Source: Bacteroidota bacterium (GTDB lineage: Bacteria > Bacteroidota > Bacteroidia > Bacteroidales > JAAUTT01). Taken from it: a stretch of DNA of 64,000 bases. The first letter of the stretch is position 1, and every line of letters begins with the position of its first letter. Below, one piece after another: positions 27,401 to 35,655 of the stretch. The notes beneath the pieces are model-generated. The model searched no databases. It was given only the letters and a program-made list of their open reading frames with translations, and was not told the DNA's origin. Location of the stretch: contig JAEYWD010000124.1 of assembly GCA_023429135.1 (NCBI GenBank), positions 1-64,000 on the forward strand, written 5' to 3'. The translations under genes and the position numbers were made by a program.

Positions 27401-28655
27401 AAAGCTTTGGTACGACCGCAACGAACTTGAAAAAGTGTTTTTCAACCTTCTGTCGAACGCATTTAAATTTACGCCCGAGCATGGCAAGATAAATGTTTCC
27501 ATCCATGACAAGAGTCCCGAAGAGGTCTCAATTATTTTTGAGGACAGTGGACATGGGATTTCCACAGATCATCTCGATAAAATATTCGACCGGTTTTATC
27601 AGGTCGAAAATTCAGGTTTATCCGACTATGGATTTGGCATAGGCCTCGCTCTTGCGAAAGGAATTGTGGAGTTGCATAAAGGAAAGATATCCGTTGAAAG
27701 TGAGGAAGCGGTGAACAATAGAAACGGTTATTCGAAATTTACGGTAATTCTATACAAAGGGGAAAGTCATTTTTCGGAGAATGAAGTTGTGATGGACTAT
27801 AAAACGAGCGAACAGGTTGAATCGTATATCGACCTGGAAACACCCGACCCTTTTCAGGATACTGGCGCTGCTTTAACTGTCCGGCCTGAGAAAAAACAAT
27901 ATACTATACTGATAGCCGATGATAATCCGGAAATCCGGAGCTATTTGACAGATCGCCTGAGAACTGTCTACACAATTATTGAAGCCGGAGATGGTACGGA
28001 CGCCTGGAATTCATCTGGAGAGAATGTACCTGATATTATAATCAGTGATGTTGTAATGCCGGGTATCGATGGAATTAAACTAACCAGCATGCTTAAAACA
28101 GACGAACGTACAAGCCATATTCCTGTAATACTTCTGACAGCCCGCAATGCTATGGTTAATCAGTATGAAGGACTCGAAACAGGAGCCGACGAGTACATCA
28201 CCAAACCATTTAATATACATTTTCTTGAGCTTAAAATACGAAACCTGTTAATAGCCAGGGAGCAGTTGAAGGCGAAATACAGCAGGATTATTACACTTGA
28301 ACCTAAGCAAACAATAATTACTTCGCCCGACGAGAAGTTTCTGCAACGTTTGTTGGAAACAATCGAGAAAAATATGGCTGATCCAGAGTTCACTGTGCCT
28401 AAATTAGTGGAAGAACTGAGCATGAGCCGTCCTGTTTTATTTCGAAAACTGAAAGCCCTTACTGACATGTCTGTAATTGATCTGATTAATAGTACACGCC
28501 TAAAAAAAGCAGCGACTATGTTGAAACAGAAAAAAATGACAGTTTCTGAGGTGAGTTATGCTGTTGGATTTGCCGATGCAAAATATTTCAGTAAATCGTT
28601 CCGCCAACAGTATGGAAAAACACCTACCGAATACATAGCTGAGCAAAGCGAATAA
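24456..28655 (+). CDS. Hybrid two-component system sensor/regulator (HTCS) of the PUL
   Basis: The 1399-residue protein has an N-terminal signal/anchor (about residues 20-42). A periplasmic sensor follows, made of about 14 two-component propeller repeats (pattern D-x-x-G-x-x-W-x-G-T, e.g. DADGFIWLGTRDGLNRFD), then a Y_Y_Y domain (about 740-815) and a transmembrane helix (about 825-847). The cytoplasmic part has HisKA with phospho-accepting H884 in SHEIRTP, HATPase (NLLSNAFKFTP, GFGIGLALAKG), a receiver domain with D1198 in SDVVMPG, and a C-terminal AraC-type HTH (about 1315-1395). Such fused systems sense an oligosaccharide in the periplasm and switch on the adjacent PUL. Here susC begins 306 bases downstream, with a likely binding site in between. 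Confidence 0.96.
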   Translation: MYNLLPPATIGFEVLRLLSKYKPYLFSLISLSFFYYNAFGQYNRISFDHITVEDGLSQSTVFSIAQDADGFIWLGTRDGLNRFDSHEIKVYKNNPSDGLSLSGNTINSLFLDSRNQLWIGTYLGGVCIYMPETDNFRCFKNTPKNNASLSNNNVNVVFEDREKNIWIGTRNGLNLVVSTEPFKVIRFIHKPGKSESLVDNYVRTIYQDSHGDIWVGTLNGISRLRLKREYEYSFTNYISSGKDPDSLNDNWINTIVEGDNETIWIGTEKGGVNIYNRRTNTFYSAKNPGNNINFRHVIKNADDAVRVITKDKAGNYWIGTLGGLLVYNPVLNVSKHYTSNSDNPSSLSDNSVRSIFIDRNGSFWLGTYYAGLNFYSPNSQQFDYFKQTGKNAPLRFKMASAIFEDFNSNLWLSIDGGGIIYWNKTNNSYEVFRHKADDPQSLGHNNIKCIYPDGKEGLWIGTFNGLNYLTLKTRKFKRYDAGANSVPNDRIYSITQDSNQDFWIATNGGGLCRYSKKNKTFETFRSSTANTSLLSNYLTCLLLDSKNTLWIGSSTGVCQRLSNGKFRRFDITLPGVKEINGQFILAIFEDKEKRIWVGTRGKGLFRFDHKKQDFVHVDNERKIAGSNIYGILEDKNGFLWLSTENGISRFDPNKQQVINYNRKDGLICKEFNYNSYLKDRKGYMYFGGYNGVVIFHPDSIDYNSAVPPLAFTKLNLVNTEVKIGDESNILGNSLNSSRSIKLKHSQNIFSIEFAVLNYINPGKNQYAYKLDGFEQKWNYITKPVASYMNLPSGKYTLLVKGSNNDGVWNEKPISLTIRVLPPPWKTWWAFSIYFALILLTFYIYARFTKVRLKLEQKLFLEQIENKKQNELHQSKLRFFTNISHEIRTPLTLIISPLENLLNNTRVEHEIKKQLQIIDINAKRLLRLINQLLDFRKQENGKLKLKVAEGNIVKFLGEIILSFQEYARIKKIDLSFNASQQEIKLWYDRNELEKVFFNLLSNAFKFTPEHGKINVSIHDKSPEEVSIIFEDSGHGISTDHLDKIFDRFYQVENSGLSDYGFGIGLALAKGIVELHKGKISVESEEAVNNRNGYSKFTVILYKGESHFSENEVVMDYKTSEQVESYIDLETPDPFQDTGAALTVRPEKKQYTILIADDNPEIRSYLTDRLRTVYTIIEAGDGTDAWNSSGENVPDIIISDVVMPGIDGIKLTSMLKTDERTSHIPVILLTARNAMVNQYEGLETGADEYITKPFNIHFLELKIRNLLIAREQLKAKYSRIITLEPKQTIITSPDEKFLQRLLETIEKNMADPEFTVPKLVEELSMSRPVLFRKLKALTDMSVIDLINSTRLKKAATMLKQKKMTVSEVSYAVGFADAKYFSKSFRQQYGKTPTEYIAEQSE

Positions 28656-28735
28656 CTGCGTTTCACAGCTACGCACCCCATTCATGCGCTTTTTTATTAT
28701 AGTGCTGAACAATTTTTACACTCTTTATTTACAAT

Positions 28736-28774
28736 TTTTCCACCTCCAAGAACACATTTTCCACCTCAAAGAAC
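28736..28774 (+). promoter_or_regulatory. Direct-repeat operator, probable HTCS binding site
   Basis: TTTTCCACCTCCAAGAAC (28736-28753) and TTTTCCACCTCAAAGAAC (28757-28774) agree at 17 of 18 positions, and their starts are 21 bp apart, two turns of the helix. They sit in the gap between the HTCS gene and susC. AraC-type output domains commonly bind direct repeats on one face of the DNA. That this HTCS binds here is an inference from position and spacing. Confidence 0.65.
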
Positions 28775-28776
28775 TA

Positions 28777-28814
28777 TTTGTAACCCTCGCTTTTAGTTCT
28801 GCCGGCTAGTTTTG
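28777..28814 (+). promoter_or_regulatory. Candidate susC promoter
   Basis: TTTG (28777-28780) directly follows the operator, and TAGTTTTG (28807-28814) fits the Bacteroidota -7 consensus TAnnTTTG. The 26-base spacing is longer than the usual 17-23, so the -33 contact may be weak and replaced by the activator. Confidence 0.4.
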
Positions 28815-28961
28815 TGGTGTCATGCCCTGAAGATATTTGGTCGGGATTACTATCTCAAACATTTACTGTGGGATTAACGAGGCTTATTCATCGTAACTCA
28901 TGGTAATCTTGAATGGAGTGTGATTTTACAATCTAACTATTTTTCTAATAACTAACTATTT

Positions 28962-31900
28962 ATGAAACTAAAAAGACTGATACTTTTATTAAGAGGAAAG
29001 CTTATACTTCCTTTAGTATTGCTTTTCGTTTGTGGATTTGCTCTTGATGCCCAGCAAATCTCAGGTAAGGTAACTTCAAGTGACGGAGATCCGTTGCCGG
29101 GAGTTAATATCGTGGTACAAGGGACATCTGTCGGAACAACTACCGACGTAAATGGTAATTACACCATAAAGGTTCCGGATGCTAATGCATCTTTAGTATT
29201 TTCTTTTATTGGTTTCCTTTCAGAAACCATACTGGCAAATAACCAGTCGACAATAGATGTTTCATTGATCCCTGAACTGAAAACCCTTGAAGAGGTTGTG
29301 GTTGTAGGGTATGGAACACAAAAGAAAAGAGATGTAACCGGCGCCATTACTTCTGTTACCGACAAGGCCATTCAACAACGTCAGGCTGTTAATATTTTCG
29401 ATGCCCTTCAGGGTGCTGCTGCCGGTGTGCAAATATCGAGTGTTTCAGGGGCTCCCGGGGCTTCAAATACAATAATGGTACGAGGCGCTTCAACTTTTGA
29501 TGATGCTGGTGTTTCTCCTTTATTTATTGTAGATAATGTCGTAACCGAAGATATTTCCAGCCTGAACCCCAACGATATTAAATCGATCGAAATTCTTAAG
29601 GATGCTGCCTCCAGTGCTATTTACGGTGCCCGGTCAGCAAATGGTGTAATAATTATTACAACAAAATCGGGCGAATCGGGAGCACCAAAAATAAGTGTCC
29701 AGGCCTTAAGGAGCTATAGTTTCATTGCGAATAAAATTCCGCAGGTGAATGCTTTTGAACAGGTGTTAAACGAACCGTCGACCCGTGGAGCAGTACTTGA
29801 AAAATTTAATGCAAATGCTGACTCCGTGGGTCTGATTAACAGCACTAATTACTATTATCAGGATTTGTTAACCCGTACTGCGGTTCGTAATGATGTTAAT
29901 CTGGGCATCAGTGGAGGAACTGAAAAATTGAAATACATGGCTTCACTGGGATATCTGGATGACCAGGGTATCATTCTTACCAGTTATAATAATAAATTTA
30001 CCGGAAGAATAAATGTTGATTTCCAGGCCTCCAAGAAATTTAAATCGATGTCGCGGATCAGTTTCAGCAAATCGAAAACCAACAGCATCGATGAGGGTAG
30101 TGTGCTTCAGACATCCATGCGGCGTCCGCCCAATATGATTATTTACTATCCCGATGGAAGTTTCGCCCCTTACTATGCTATGGGAGGCAACAAAAATCCG
30201 GTACAGGAACTTATGGCACGCGATAATACGGATGAACGTTTTCAGAGTACCATATATGAAGCACTGGAATATAAAATCAATTCCTTCCTGGCCTTCCAGG
30301 CAAGTGCAACAGCTAATCTCAGCTTAAGACGTGAAAAGGAATTCGCCTCTAAAGAACTCGATTCGAACAGCAACGAAGATTTGAGGAAAAATACTGCCAG
30401 CGACAATACAACATGGGGACAAATTTATCAGGGCGATGCATACCTGTCATTTAACAAATCGTTTGGGAACGACCATAGTCTTAATATTATGTCCGGATCA
30501 AGTGTTGAAACAGGAAAGAATGAGTATCTGAATTTTGCCGGAAACTATTTTGTTTCGGAAAATGTTCATACAATGAATTTAGGTACGCTCGATCTTGCCG
30601 AGACAAACACTACTTCTACCGATTATGCCATTGCCGGATTCTTCGGACGGTTGGGGTACAGCTATAAAGGCAAGTACATTTTTAATTCGAACGTTCGCTA
30701 CGATGGCTCATCACGCTTCGGGAGCAAAAACCGGTGGGGTTTCTTTCCATCGGCATCTATTGGATGGCGATTTTCCGAAGAAGGATTTATGCAATGGTCT
30801 TCTAATTGGTTATCGGATGGTAAACTCCGTGCGAGCTGGGGTGTTACCGGAAATGATCGTGTAGGTTATTACGAATCGCAAACCCGTTTTTCATCAGGCG
30901 AATATTCGTATAATAGTGTTTCCGGAGTTGTTCCGGTATCTACTTACGGAAATCCAACCCTTCATTGGGAAGAAACCCGACAAACGAATTTCGGTCTTGA
31001 TCTGACCCTTTTTCAGGGGCGGGCAATTTTTGTCGCCGACTATTATTTGAAAGAAACAAACGATTTGTTGTCGGATATGAACCTCGCTTATACAACCGGC
31101 TATGACAAAATGCGTGTTAATCTCGCAAGCATTGAAAATAAAGGTATCGAGTTGTCATTGACCGTTTATCCTGTCCGTACAAAGAACTATAACTGGCAAA
31201 CTACACTTAACTGGTGGAAAAACGAAAATACGATTACAGACCTGGCAAGAGAAAACTATATTCAAAATAGCTATTATTATGTTGCTAAAGGTTATTCCGC
31301 GGGTTTATTTTATGGTTATAAAAACCTTGGCGTCTACGAGTATGATCTTAGCAACGCTTATACCGAAGACTTTAAGACCCATTTAACACCGGTTTTTGAA
31401 CATGACAATAATAACAACGTCATAATTGGACTAAATGGCCAACCAACTCTACTTTACTATAATTTACCGAATGGTCAGAAATATGAGGGAACTGTAACCC
31501 AACTGACTTCCGGCGGTGTAATAGCAGGTGGTGGCGATGTTATTTGGGAAAATATGCCTGATCAGGATGGGGCCTATGATAACAAAATTGACGACAGCGA
31601 CCGTGCCGTTTTGGGCAAAGCAACTCCCGACTGGTTTGCTTCCTGGTCTAATACTATATCTTACAAGAATTATTCTCTTTCATTTAACTTCTATACAAGC
31701 TGGGGTGGTTTGGTATACAATAAACTTAAGCGTTATTATGTAAGCTGGGGGGGCAATACCCATATGCAACTCCCCGAATATATCCGCACCGGTTGGAAAT
31801 ATCAGGGCCAGATTACCGATTGGTATTCCATTGACACTCGCAGCCGAAAAACAAATAATCGCGCTGAATTGAGCGATTACTTCCTTGAAGATGCAACCTT

Positions 31901-32129
31901 TATCCGTTTACGGAATGTCCGGTTTACTTATAAAGTAGATTCACGGCTCCTTGACAAAACATTTATTCGGGGATGTGATCTTTACGTTTACGGAAACAAC
32001 CTGTTAACCTGGACAAACTATACCGGGTTTGATCCTGAGGTCGGAGGTGGAGTATTAACTCCCGGTACTGATGGTAGTGCTTATCCCAGGAAGCGTGAAA
32101 TAGGCTTTGGTTTAAATCTTAATTTTTAA
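28962..32129 (+). CDS. SusC-type TonB-dependent outer-membrane glycan transporter
   Basis: The 1055-residue receptor has a signal peptide (about residues 1-31). A carboxypeptidase-D-like domain follows (QISGKVTSSDGDPLPGVNI, about 33-105), then the VVVVGYGTQKK box, a plug (about 120-235, ending in YGARSANGVIIITTKSG) and a 22-strand-type barrel ending in GFGLNLNF. It imports oligosaccharides into the periplasm with TonB energy and pairs with the SusD gene that follows: its stop codon abuts that gene's ATG (TAAATG). It is the first gene of the HTCS-controlled operon. Confidence 0.96.
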   Translation: MKLKRLILLLRGKLILPLVLLFVCGFALDAQQISGKVTSSDGDPLPGVNIVVQGTSVGTTTDVNGNYTIKVPDANASLVFSFIGFLSETILANNQSTIDVSLIPELKTLEEVVVVGYGTQKKRDVTGAITSVTDKAIQQRQAVNIFDALQGAAAGVQISSVSGAPGASNTIMVRGASTFDDAGVSPLFIVDNVVTEDISSLNPNDIKSIEILKDAASSAIYGARSANGVIIITTKSGESGAPKISVQALRSYSFIANKIPQVNAFEQVLNEPSTRGAVLEKFNANADSVGLINSTNYYYQDLLTRTAVRNDVNLGISGGTEKLKYMASLGYLDDQGIILTSYNNKFTGRINVDFQASKKFKSMSRISFSKSKTNSIDEGSVLQTSMRRPPNMIIYYPDGSFAPYYAMGGNKNPVQELMARDNTDERFQSTIYEALEYKINSFLAFQASATANLSLRREKEFASKELDSNSNEDLRKNTASDNTTWGQIYQGDAYLSFNKSFGNDHSLNIMSGSSVETGKNEYLNFAGNYFVSENVHTMNLGTLDLAETNTTSTDYAIAGFFGRLGYSYKGKYIFNSNVRYDGSSRFGSKNRWGFFPSASIGWRFSEEGFMQWSSNWLSDGKLRASWGVTGNDRVGYYESQTRFSSGEYSYNSVSGVVPVSTYGNPTLHWEETRQTNFGLDLTLFQGRAIFVADYYLKETNDLLSDMNLAYTTGYDKMRVNLASIENKGIELSLTVYPVRTKNYNWQTTLNWWKNENTITDLARENYIQNSYYYVAKGYSAGLFYGYKNLGVYEYDLSNAYTEDFKTHLTPVFEHDNNNNVIIGLNGQPTLLYYNLPNGQKYEGTVTQLTSGGVIAGGGDVIWENMPDQDGAYDNKIDDSDRAVLGKATPDWFASWSNTISYKNYSLSFNFYTSWGGLVYNKLKRYYVSWGGNTHMQLPEYIRTGWKYQGQITDWYSIDTRSRKTNNRAELSDYFLEDATFIRLRNVRFTYKVDSRLLDKTFIRGCDLYVYGNNLLTWTNYTGFDPEVGGGVLTPGTDGSAYPRKREIGFGLNLNF

Positions 32130-33680
32130 ATGAGCGAAAAAATGAAAAAAAGAAACTTACCATATCTGATTATTGCAACCTTCTGCCTTATCATATCAGG
32201 TTGCGAAGAATTCCTGGATCGTACTCCTCTATCCGACATGTCGCCTACTACCTTTTTTGCAAATAAGGGCGACATGAAAACCTGGACTGCCGGTATTTAT
32301 GACTCTTTCCAGAAAACATTGAGCCTGGGGCACCTGGAATGGGGCGATATTCGGTCGGACAATTACCATACCACCGGTTACGACGATGGAAAAGCGTATA
32401 TGAATGCCATTGAATCATCCCAGAGTCAGTACAGTTGGAGTGACCTTTATAAAACTATAAACAGGTGTAATGTAGGTATTGAACGGTTCCCCAAAATACC
32501 TGGAATTATGGAATCTGACTGGTCCGATTATGTGGGACAGGCATACGGGTTAAGAGCGTTGATGTATTTTTATGCGATTCGTGTTTGGGGGGGCGTTCCT
32601 CTTGTAACACAATCCTGGGATGGCGATGTCTCCGGGTCTTATGTGTCCAGATCAAGTGTTGATGAAGTTAAAGCTCAAATTACGAGTGATATTGATAACG
32701 CTATTTCCCTTCTGGGGACCAATATTACAAGTGACCGTAAATTTTACTTTAACCTTGCGGCTGCCTGGGCTCTTAAAGTAGACGTCCATATGTGGTTTCA
32801 CGAATATCAGCAGGCCCTCGATGCTTATAATAAATATTTTGAAGGCAATGCTGATTTCGCCCTTGTGACTAACGACAAAGAGTGGAAAAAGATTTTTTTG
32901 TCGCCGGCCGATTCAAAGGAAACCATTTTCAATATGTCGTGGAATTTCGAGCAGGATGGTTCTCATCCGTGGGCACAGCGAGTCGGAGCTTCAAATACAA
33001 ACAACCCTTATAAGATTTCGGAAAGTATATTTAACGAATTTATCACACGCTTATATTCCAAAAAGGGCAGGGACGGACGTTTTTGGAATGTGCTTGATAC
33101 GGTAAAAATGTGGAATGGTGGTAACAAAGTTCCTATCAGTACATCTCATTGGAATATAAGCGCAAATGCAGGTATAGAAAAATGCGTTAAATATAGTGAT
33201 GTAGACCCAACGGCAACTACAAGCTACTGGCTCGTATTGTCGAGTTCAAATGCCGATTTGGATATTTGCATCTACCGGTATGCCGACATACTGCTTCTGA
33301 AGGCCGAAGCACTGAACCAACTGGGGCAACCTGCCGAAGCACTGAAAATTGTAAACGATATTCGCAAACGAATTGGCTTTACTGCTGACGCTACTATGGA
33401 ATCGGCAGATCTGAACGATAAAAAAGCTGTTGAAAGCATTATTTTGAATGAACGTCGGCTCGAATTTATAGCTGAAGGGAAGCGTTGGTTCGATTTAATC
33501 CGTACGTCAAGAGTAGTCGAAGTGATGGATCCCATTTTACGCGCCCGGCAGGAAGCTGTTGGAGTTTCAATAACCGGTTTTGGAGACGAAGGTCGGATCC
33601 TTTGTCCTATTTTTTACAGGGAATTTGAATCGAACCCAGCCTTACAGGGTAATCAAAATCCTCCCTACACGGAAGGTTAA
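32130..33680 (+). CDS. SusD/RagB-family surface glycan-binding lipoprotein
   Basis: A lipoprotein signal (CLIISGC) precedes EEFLDRTPLSDMSPTTFF, the standard beginning of SusD mature proteins. The start may be the ATG abutting susC or M5 at 32142, which gives a cleaner signal peptide. LRALMYFYAIRVWGGVPLV and the C-terminal RRLEFIAEGKRWFDLIR motif are family hallmarks. It should cap the SusC barrel and bind the glycan at the cell surface. Confidence 0.95.
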   Translation: MSEKMKKRNLPYLIIATFCLIISGCEEFLDRTPLSDMSPTTFFANKGDMKTWTAGIYDSFQKTLSLGHLEWGDIRSDNYHTTGYDDGKAYMNAIESSQSQYSWSDLYKTINRCNVGIERFPKIPGIMESDWSDYVGQAYGLRALMYFYAIRVWGGVPLVTQSWDGDVSGSYVSRSSVDEVKAQITSDIDNAISLLGTNITSDRKFYFNLAAAWALKVDVHMWFHEYQQALDAYNKYFEGNADFALVTNDKEWKKIFLSPADSKETIFNMSWNFEQDGSHPWAQRVGASNTNNPYKISESIFNEFITRLYSKKGRDGRFWNVLDTVKMWNGGNKVPISTSHWNISANAGIEKCVKYSDVDPTATTSYWLVLSSSNADLDICIYRYADILLLKAEALNQLGQPAEALKIVNDIRKRIGFTADATMESADLNDKKAVESIILNERRLEFIAEGKRWFDLIRTSRVVEVMDPILRARQEAVGVSITGFGDEGRILCPIFYREFESNPALQGNQNPPYTEG

Positions 33681-33795
33681 TGAATAATAATTTACATTAT
33701 AAGAATAGAACACAAGTGTGGGGTAAAATCAAAGTACTGATCGATGGATTTTCAAACATGAGTGTGCTTAAAATACCAAATCAAATTAATTCTTT

Positions 33796-34473
33796 ATGAA
33801 AAAGGTAAAAACATATATAAAATTCTCTGTTAAGATGGTTGTACTGACAATTTTAATGGCGGGATGCGAACTCGCGGGGCTTGATCTTCAGGAACCTTAC
33901 GAATATGATTACAATGCCGGCATGCGGAATAACGAACTTAAAATGACCGCATGGGAATTCATTCAATCCCGGCCCGATCTTTTTTCGATTATGTCTGAGG
34001 GTATAAAATATGCAGGACTGGAAAGTATGTACAATCAAGTCAATACTACCTACCTGCTCCTCACGGATAAGGCTTTTAACTCTGCTACGGAATCGGATTA
34101 CAGTTATTTTATAACCCATCTCCTGCCTGACCCTAACGACGCCACAAAAACGATCGTTCCTGAGTCATTGAACATGTATCCTGCAGAGCAGGTAAAGGAA
34201 TTTCTGCTTTATCATATGGTCAAAGGAACTTGGACCTGGACAAATCTGCCGGCTACGTCAACCTGGTACGATACTTATGCTGCTGCAGACACGGCAAAAG
34301 TTAACATGTACCTTCTGAAGGACCGAAACGCGAATATTGTTTTCAATAATTTTGAGGGGCACTACAAATTGACCATTAAGGCCCGCACAACTAATTTGAA
34401 AACAAGCAACGGTTCGTATGTACATGTTCTCGAATCGTGGATGGACAGACCTAATCAGACCCAGCTTAAATAA
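33796..34473 (+). CDS. FAS1 (fasciclin)-like lipoprotein of the PUL
   Basis: The 225-residue protein has a lipobox ending in C24 (ILMAGC). The rest fits one fasciclin domain: TAWEFIQSRPDLFSIMSEGIKYAG, TYLLLTDKAFN (the F-x-x-T-D-x-A-F element), EFLLYHMVKG and, near the end, NGSYVHVLESWMDRP. FAS1 domains mediate adhesion or carbohydrate binding. Its place after SusD, where surface glycan-binding proteins usually lie, suggests a surface role in capturing the polysaccharide. The domain call is from motif pattern only. Confidence 0.65.
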   Translation: MKKVKTYIKFSVKMVVLTILMAGCELAGLDLQEPYEYDYNAGMRNNELKMTAWEFIQSRPDLFSIMSEGIKYAGLESMYNQVNTTYLLLTDKAFNSATESDYSYFITHLLPDPNDATKTIVPESLNMYPAEQVKEFLLYHMVKGTWTWTNLPATSTWYDTYAAADTAKVNMYLLKDRNANIVFNNFEGHYKLTIKARTTNLKTSNGSYVHVLESWMDRPNQTQLK

Positions 34474-34502
34474 TCCTTAAAATCATGAATAAATTAATTA
34501 CT

Positions 34503-35579
34503 ATGAAAATATATAATATACTGGTAATTGTATTGACTGCAACTTTCTTTGCAGCCTGCACAAAAGATGAGTATGTCGAAATAGATTCCCTTAGCACTGA
34601 TGGGAATGAATTTTTCAGTAATCAGAAAGTAAAATTGTGGATGTGCGTAAAATCAAGCAATCTCGCTGAAGTAGACTACCAATGGGGATGCGAAGGCGGT
34701 ACGCTCACTCAACCACAGGGACTGGATGAAATGACCTGGAAAGCTCCTTCCGAACCTGGTACTTATCGTGTTTTCTGTACAGTTAAAATCGGTAATGAAT
34801 CAGAAACCCGCTATCACGATATGGTAGTTTCGTCTTTCTTCTTTGAAAAATTCGAAAAAACGTCTTATTCTTTTAAGGGACAAAGCAGTACTACTCTGAC
34901 AAAGAAAACGGAAACCTTAAATGGAGTAACCAATGGATATCTCGAATCAGTTGTCAAATCTACCACTTCTACAAACAGATACATTTATTACAACTTTTCC
35001 GATACCAGTTTGCATACACCATTCAGTTGCATGAGCACTGTAGGTTGGATTTCTGATTTTCCGTCCGATACTATCAAAGTGGGTAGTTCAAAATATGCAA
35101 ATAAGTTATATTATGAAATTGTCATGAATAGAGATCCAAATAAAGAAGATGCCGCTTACATTGACAATGTGCGTTTCGAATGGTTCCCGGTGGGTAATAC
35201 TAAAGGATTACCAAAAGACCCGGTAACAGGTCAACAATATAACGGTTGCTTATTATTCGAACAAAATTTATCAGGCGCTAAAACATGGTTTCAGGTTAGT
35301 GTAAAAGCGGACGAACTTAATTTCGCAAAGGCCGAAAACAAAAATGTTTCGCTTAATATTGGACCCGACTACATGGCAACTGTCTATGTTAATGGAACAA
35401 AAATACTTGAAACGGATGCTATTAAAAACTGGCGCATTGCCAACAGCAGTAAAGACGATATCTATATTGGTGAATGGCGGCTGGTTTTCCCAAATGGAAA
35501 TGGCGGTAATAAGCCTCCTAAGATTTATTTTGATAATGCTTATGCAAAAGCAGATGGCTCGGTACTTACTGGTAATTGA
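34503..35579 (+). CDS. Surface lipoprotein with PKD-like and lectin-like domains
   Basis: The start is set at 34503 so that the lipobox ends at C19 (TATFFAAC); an upstream ATG at 34485 adds six residues. Residues about 25-115 resemble a PKD/Ig-like domain (VDYQWGCEGGTL, GTYRVFCTVKIGNESETRYHDM). Residues about 120-355 look like a concanavalin-A/LamG-type beta sandwich, ending in PPKIYFDNAYAKADGS. It is probably the surface glycan-binding protein (SusE/F position) of this operon. It is the last gene before a strong terminator. No close family name could be assigned. Confidence 0.6.
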   Translation: MKIYNILVIVLTATFFAACTKDEYVEIDSLSTDGNEFFSNQKVKLWMCVKSSNLAEVDYQWGCEGGTLTQPQGLDEMTWKAPSEPGTYRVFCTVKIGNESETRYHDMVVSSFFFEKFEKTSYSFKGQSSTTLTKKTETLNGVTNGYLESVVKSTTSTNRYIYYNFSDTSLHTPFSCMSTVGWISDFPSDTIKVGSSKYANKLYYEIVMNRDPNKEDAAYIDNVRFEWFPVGNTKGLPKDPVTGQQYNGCLLFEQNLSGAKTWFQVSVKADELNFAKAENKNVSLNIGPDYMATVYVNGTKILETDAIKNWRIANSSKDDIYIGEWRLVFPNGNGGNKPPKIYFDNAYAKADGSVLTGN

Positions 35580-35592
35580 TTAAGTTCAGATT

Positions 35593-35627
35593 AAGAAAAG
35601 GGGGAGGATTGTCTCTGCCCTTTTCTT
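35593..35627 (+). terminator. Strong hairpin terminator or attenuator
   Basis: AAGAAAAGGG (35593-35602) pairs perfectly with CCCTTTTCTT (35618-35627) around a 15-base loop, followed by TT, 14 bases after the lipoprotein stop. Because A-rich and T-rich arms flank the G/C core, it can act as a rho-independent terminator. The next gene on the same strand begins only 28 bases later, so partial read-through would set the ratio of SusCD operon to enzyme operon expression. Confidence 0.75.
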
Positions 35628-35655
35628 TTAAGTAATTTATTTATCTCTCAGCTTT

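Larger units (their letters stand above)
28656..28961. other. Regulatory intergenic region upstream of susC
   Basis: It contains the direct-repeat operator (28736-28774), a candidate promoter (28777-28814) and a leader of about 140 bases before the susC start. No gene is present. Confidence 0.6.
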
